Shown: positions 62,183 to 64,000 of the stretch, one piece after another
Layout: each line of letters starts with the position of its first letter
Numbering within the stretch: position 1 is the first letter of the stretch
Assembly (NCBI GenBank): GCA_949288725.1
Contig: CASELF010000027.1
Location: forward strand, 1-64,000
Length of the DNA stretch: 64,000 nt
From: an uncultured bacterium
GTDB lineage: Bacteria; Cyanobacteriota; Vampirovibrionia; Gastranaerophilales; Gastranaerophilaceae
Direction: 5' to 3'
Translations under genes and position numbers: made by a program
Notes under the pieces: model-generated
Databases searched by the model: none
Told to the model about the DNA's origin: nothing
What the model saw: only the letters and a program-made list of their open reading frames with translations

Positions 62183-63484
62183 TTATGCTGTAATTTCTTG
62201 ATCTTTTTTAGTTGGTAACGGCACGATTTCGGCATTTTTGCGATTTCTAACCATATCAGCAGTAACCACAAACTTGTCGATATTTTCCTTTGTAGGAACA
62301 TCATACATTACATCTAACATGATTTCTTCTACAATAGAGCGCAACGCTCTTGCACCAGTCTTACGCTTAATTGCTTCTTTCGCAATTAAATCAATTGCAT
62401 CCGGCTCAAATTCCAAATCAACGCCATCCATTTTCAACAACGCTTGATACTGCTTCAAGACAGCATTTTTAGGCTCAGTCAAAATCATTTTTAATGTTTT
62501 TTCATTCAACTGGTCAAGCACTGCATAAACCGGAACACGACCGATAAATTCAGGAATTAAACCAAATTTAAGCAAATCTTCCGGCTGAAGTTTTTTCAAC
62601 AACTTAACCGCATTTGCTTCCTTTTCAGCCTGAGACATCGCAGCCTTCGCGCCAAAGCCGACAGAATTACCTTCTCCGGCACGAGCATCAACGATTTTTT
62701 CAAGACCGACAAACGCACCACCAACAATAAACAAGATGTTGCTGGTATCAATTTCAATAAATTCTTGATGAGGGTGCTTTCTACCACCTTGAGGCGGTAC
62801 ATGTGCAACAGTACCTTCTATCATTTTCAATAGTGCCTGTTGAACACCTTCACCTGATACATCTCTTGTTATTGACGTATTTTCTGATTTACGTGAAATT
62901 TTGTCGATTTCATCAATATAAATAATACCTCTTTCAGCCTTTGCAGAATCAAATTCGGCATTCTGATACAATCTCAAAAGAATATTTTCAACATCATCAC
63001 CGACATAACCTGCCTCTGTTAATGTTGTTGCATCTGCAACTGCAAAAGGTACATCAAGCATTTTTGCAAGAGTTTGCGCCAATAAAGTTTTACCTGAACC
63101 GGTTGGACCAACAAGCAAAATATTTGACTTTTGAATCTCAACATTATCAGCATCATTATTTTTGTTATGTTTCAAACGTTTATAATGGTTGTAAACTGCA
63201 ACGGATAAAACTTTCTTAGCATCATCCTGACCTACAATATACTTATCTAAATATTCCTTGATTTCATGCGGTTTAGGAATAGGTGCTTCTTCCTTTTCAC
63301 CCTTTCCATTTTTAGCAGAATCATCTTTATCCTTTGCCTCGAAAAATTCTTCTTCTAAAATTTCATTGCAAAGTTCGACACATTCATCGCATATATATAC
63401 CTCAGGACCAGCAATAAGTTTTTTTACCTGGTCTTGAGTCTTACCGCAAAAGGAACATTTTAATTTTTCATCATTTTTTGGCAT
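62183..63484 (-). CDS. clpX: ATP-dependent Clp protease ATPase subunit ClpX
   Basis: The 433-residue protein has the N-terminal zinc domain (CSFCGKT and CDEC), Walker [13 protein letters not shown], Walker [28 protein letters not shown] and the C-terminal [14 protein letters not shown]. It unfolds substrates and feeds them to ClpP. It lies 22 bases after clpP in the common clpP-clpX order. Starts at ATG 63484. Confidence 0.97.
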   Translation of the reverse strand: MPKNDEKLKCSFCGKTQDQVKKLIAGPEVYICDECVELCNEILEEEFFEAKDKDDSAKNGKGEKEEAPIPKPHEIKEYLDKYIVGQDDAKKVLSVAVYNHYKRLKHNKNNDADNVEIQKSNILLVGPTGSGKTLLAQTLAKMLDVPFAVADATTLTEAGYVGDDVENILLRLYQNAEFDSAKAERGIIYIDEIDKISRKSENTSITRDVSGEGVQQALLKMIEGTVAHVPPQGGRKHPHQEFIEIDTSNILFIVGGAFVGLEKIVDARAGEGNSVGFGAKAAMSQAEKEANAVKLLKKLQPEDLLKFGLIPEFIGRVPVYAVLDQLNEKTLKMILTEPKNAVLKQYQALLKMDGVDLEFEPDAIDLIAKEAIKRKTGARALRSIVEEIMLDVMYDVPTKENIDKFVVTADMVRNRKNAEIVPLPTKKDQEITA

Positions 63485-63506
63485 TTAAATAATCTCCAAA
63501 TTTATA

Positions 63507-64000
63507 TTATTTTACAATATCTCTGGATATAACTTTATCAATCATACCATATTCAAGGGCTTCTTGAGGAGTCATAATATAATCTCTGTCAGTATCCTTT
63601 TCAATTTTCTTAAGAGATTGACCGGTATTTGATGCCAATATTTCATTCAATGCTTTTTTAATTCTGATAATTTCAGCCGCTTGAATTTCAATATCAGTAG
63701 CCTGACCTTGAGCACCACCCAAAGGTTGGTGAATTAGAACTCTTGAATGAGGCAATGCCATTCTCTTACCTTTTGCTCCTGAAGAAAGAAGGAATGCACC
63801 CATAGATGCTGCTTGTCCTAAACAAATTGTAGAAACATCAGCTCTGATATGCTGCATTGTATCATAAATTGCAAAACCTGCAGTTACACTACCACCAGGG
63901 CTGTTGATGTATAGCATAATATCCTTTTCCGGATTTTCACTATCTAATAGCAATAACTGTGCTACAACAAGATTTGCTACCATATCATCAATCTGTGTTC
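63507..64000 (-). CDS. clpP: ATP-dependent Clp protease proteolytic subunit (5' end beyond window)
   Basis: The frame continues through the right edge with [14 protein letters not shown], so the ATG at 63983 is internal and not the start. Visible landmarks are [18 protein letters not shown], the catalytic serine in [11 protein letters not shown], the catalytic histidine in [10 protein letters not shown] and the acid near [10 protein letters not shown]. It forms the barrel protease fed by ClpX. The missing part is only about 30 residues by family length. Confidence 0.95.
   Translation of the reverse strand, partial: TQIDDMVANLVVAQLLLLDSENPEKDIMLYINSPGGSVTAGFAIYDTMQHIRADVSTICLGQAASMGAFLLSSGAKGKRMALPHSRVLIHQPLGGAQGQATDIEIQAAEIIRIKKALNEILASNTGQSLKKIEKDTDRDYIMTPQEALEYGMIDKVISRDIVK

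Overview
The window reads as a chromosome segment of an AT-rich, Gram-negative-type, anaerobic bacterium. The best overall fit is a non-photosynthetic relative of Cyanobacteria, a gut Melainabacteria/Vampirovibrionia type of the Gastranaerophilales. That placement is inference. It rests on an ATP synthase operon in cyanobacterial order, with two b-type subunits (b' and b) and no beta or epsilon gene behind gamma. It also rests on a cyanobacterial-style gamma subunit, ferredoxin-linked 2-oxoacid metabolism, Rex, Kdo and MlaE genes that imply an outer membrane, and many large proteins I cannot assign to any family.

Layout, left to right. 1-5562 (minus): biotin-dependent carboxylase/decarboxylase genes (birA, oadG, oadA-like), an MsbA-type ABC exporter and an alpha/beta hydrolase. 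5.6-6.9 kb: tRNA-Leu with promoter and terminator, then a lone HEPN-motif gene. 6.9-16.5 kb (minus): a GlcD-type FAD oxidase translationally overlapped with a 2726-residue coiled-coil repeat protein. 16.6-19.3 kb (plus): korDABC. 19.3-21 kb: small genes including rpsU and cdd. 21-22.7 kb: a Pro/Gln/Thr-rich protein. 22.6-26.2 kb (minus): rpe-rnc-cdsA-frr-pyrH housekeeping cluster. 26.2-30.9 kb (minus): mgtC-like gene and an oppA-oppB-oppC peptide uptake set without ATPases. 31.3-34 kb (plus): kdsD-kdsC-queD-uppP.

34.1-39.6 kb (plus): three abutting genes, two unknown membrane-associated proteins and a GH13 enzyme, followed by a convergent MlaE permease. 40.4-45.3 kb: two orphan genes, tRNA-Thr, a GT8-LicD fusion and a polysaccharide pyruvyl transferase. 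45.4-47.3 kb: dnaK interrupted by an in-frame TAA. 47.3-49.7 kb: rex, and divergently a thioesterase, a pseudouridine synthase and coaE. 49.8-54.9 kb: atp operon with a zinc-finger membrane protein inserted between alpha and gamma. 54.9-58.4 kb (minus): a tandem pair of paralogous membrane proteins of unknown function. 58.9-60.6 kb: an orphan small gene, rsmH and an FtsL-like gene. 60.8-62.1 kb: a GAF/HD-GYP-like protein with lost catalytic residues. 62.2-64 kb (minus): clpX and partial clpP.

Taken together, the recognised genes describe fermentative energy metabolism (KOR, biotin decarboxylase, proton-type ATP synthase, Rex redox control), an outer-membrane envelope (Kdo, MsbA, MlaE, UppP, LicD/GT8) and protein quality control (DnaK, ClpXP). 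The most unusual content is the exact 171-residue repeat array in the giant coiled-coil protein, the stop codon inside dnaK, the catalytically degenerate HD-GYP protein, and the two groups of unknown membrane proteins. All statements are from reading the sequence; no database search was run.
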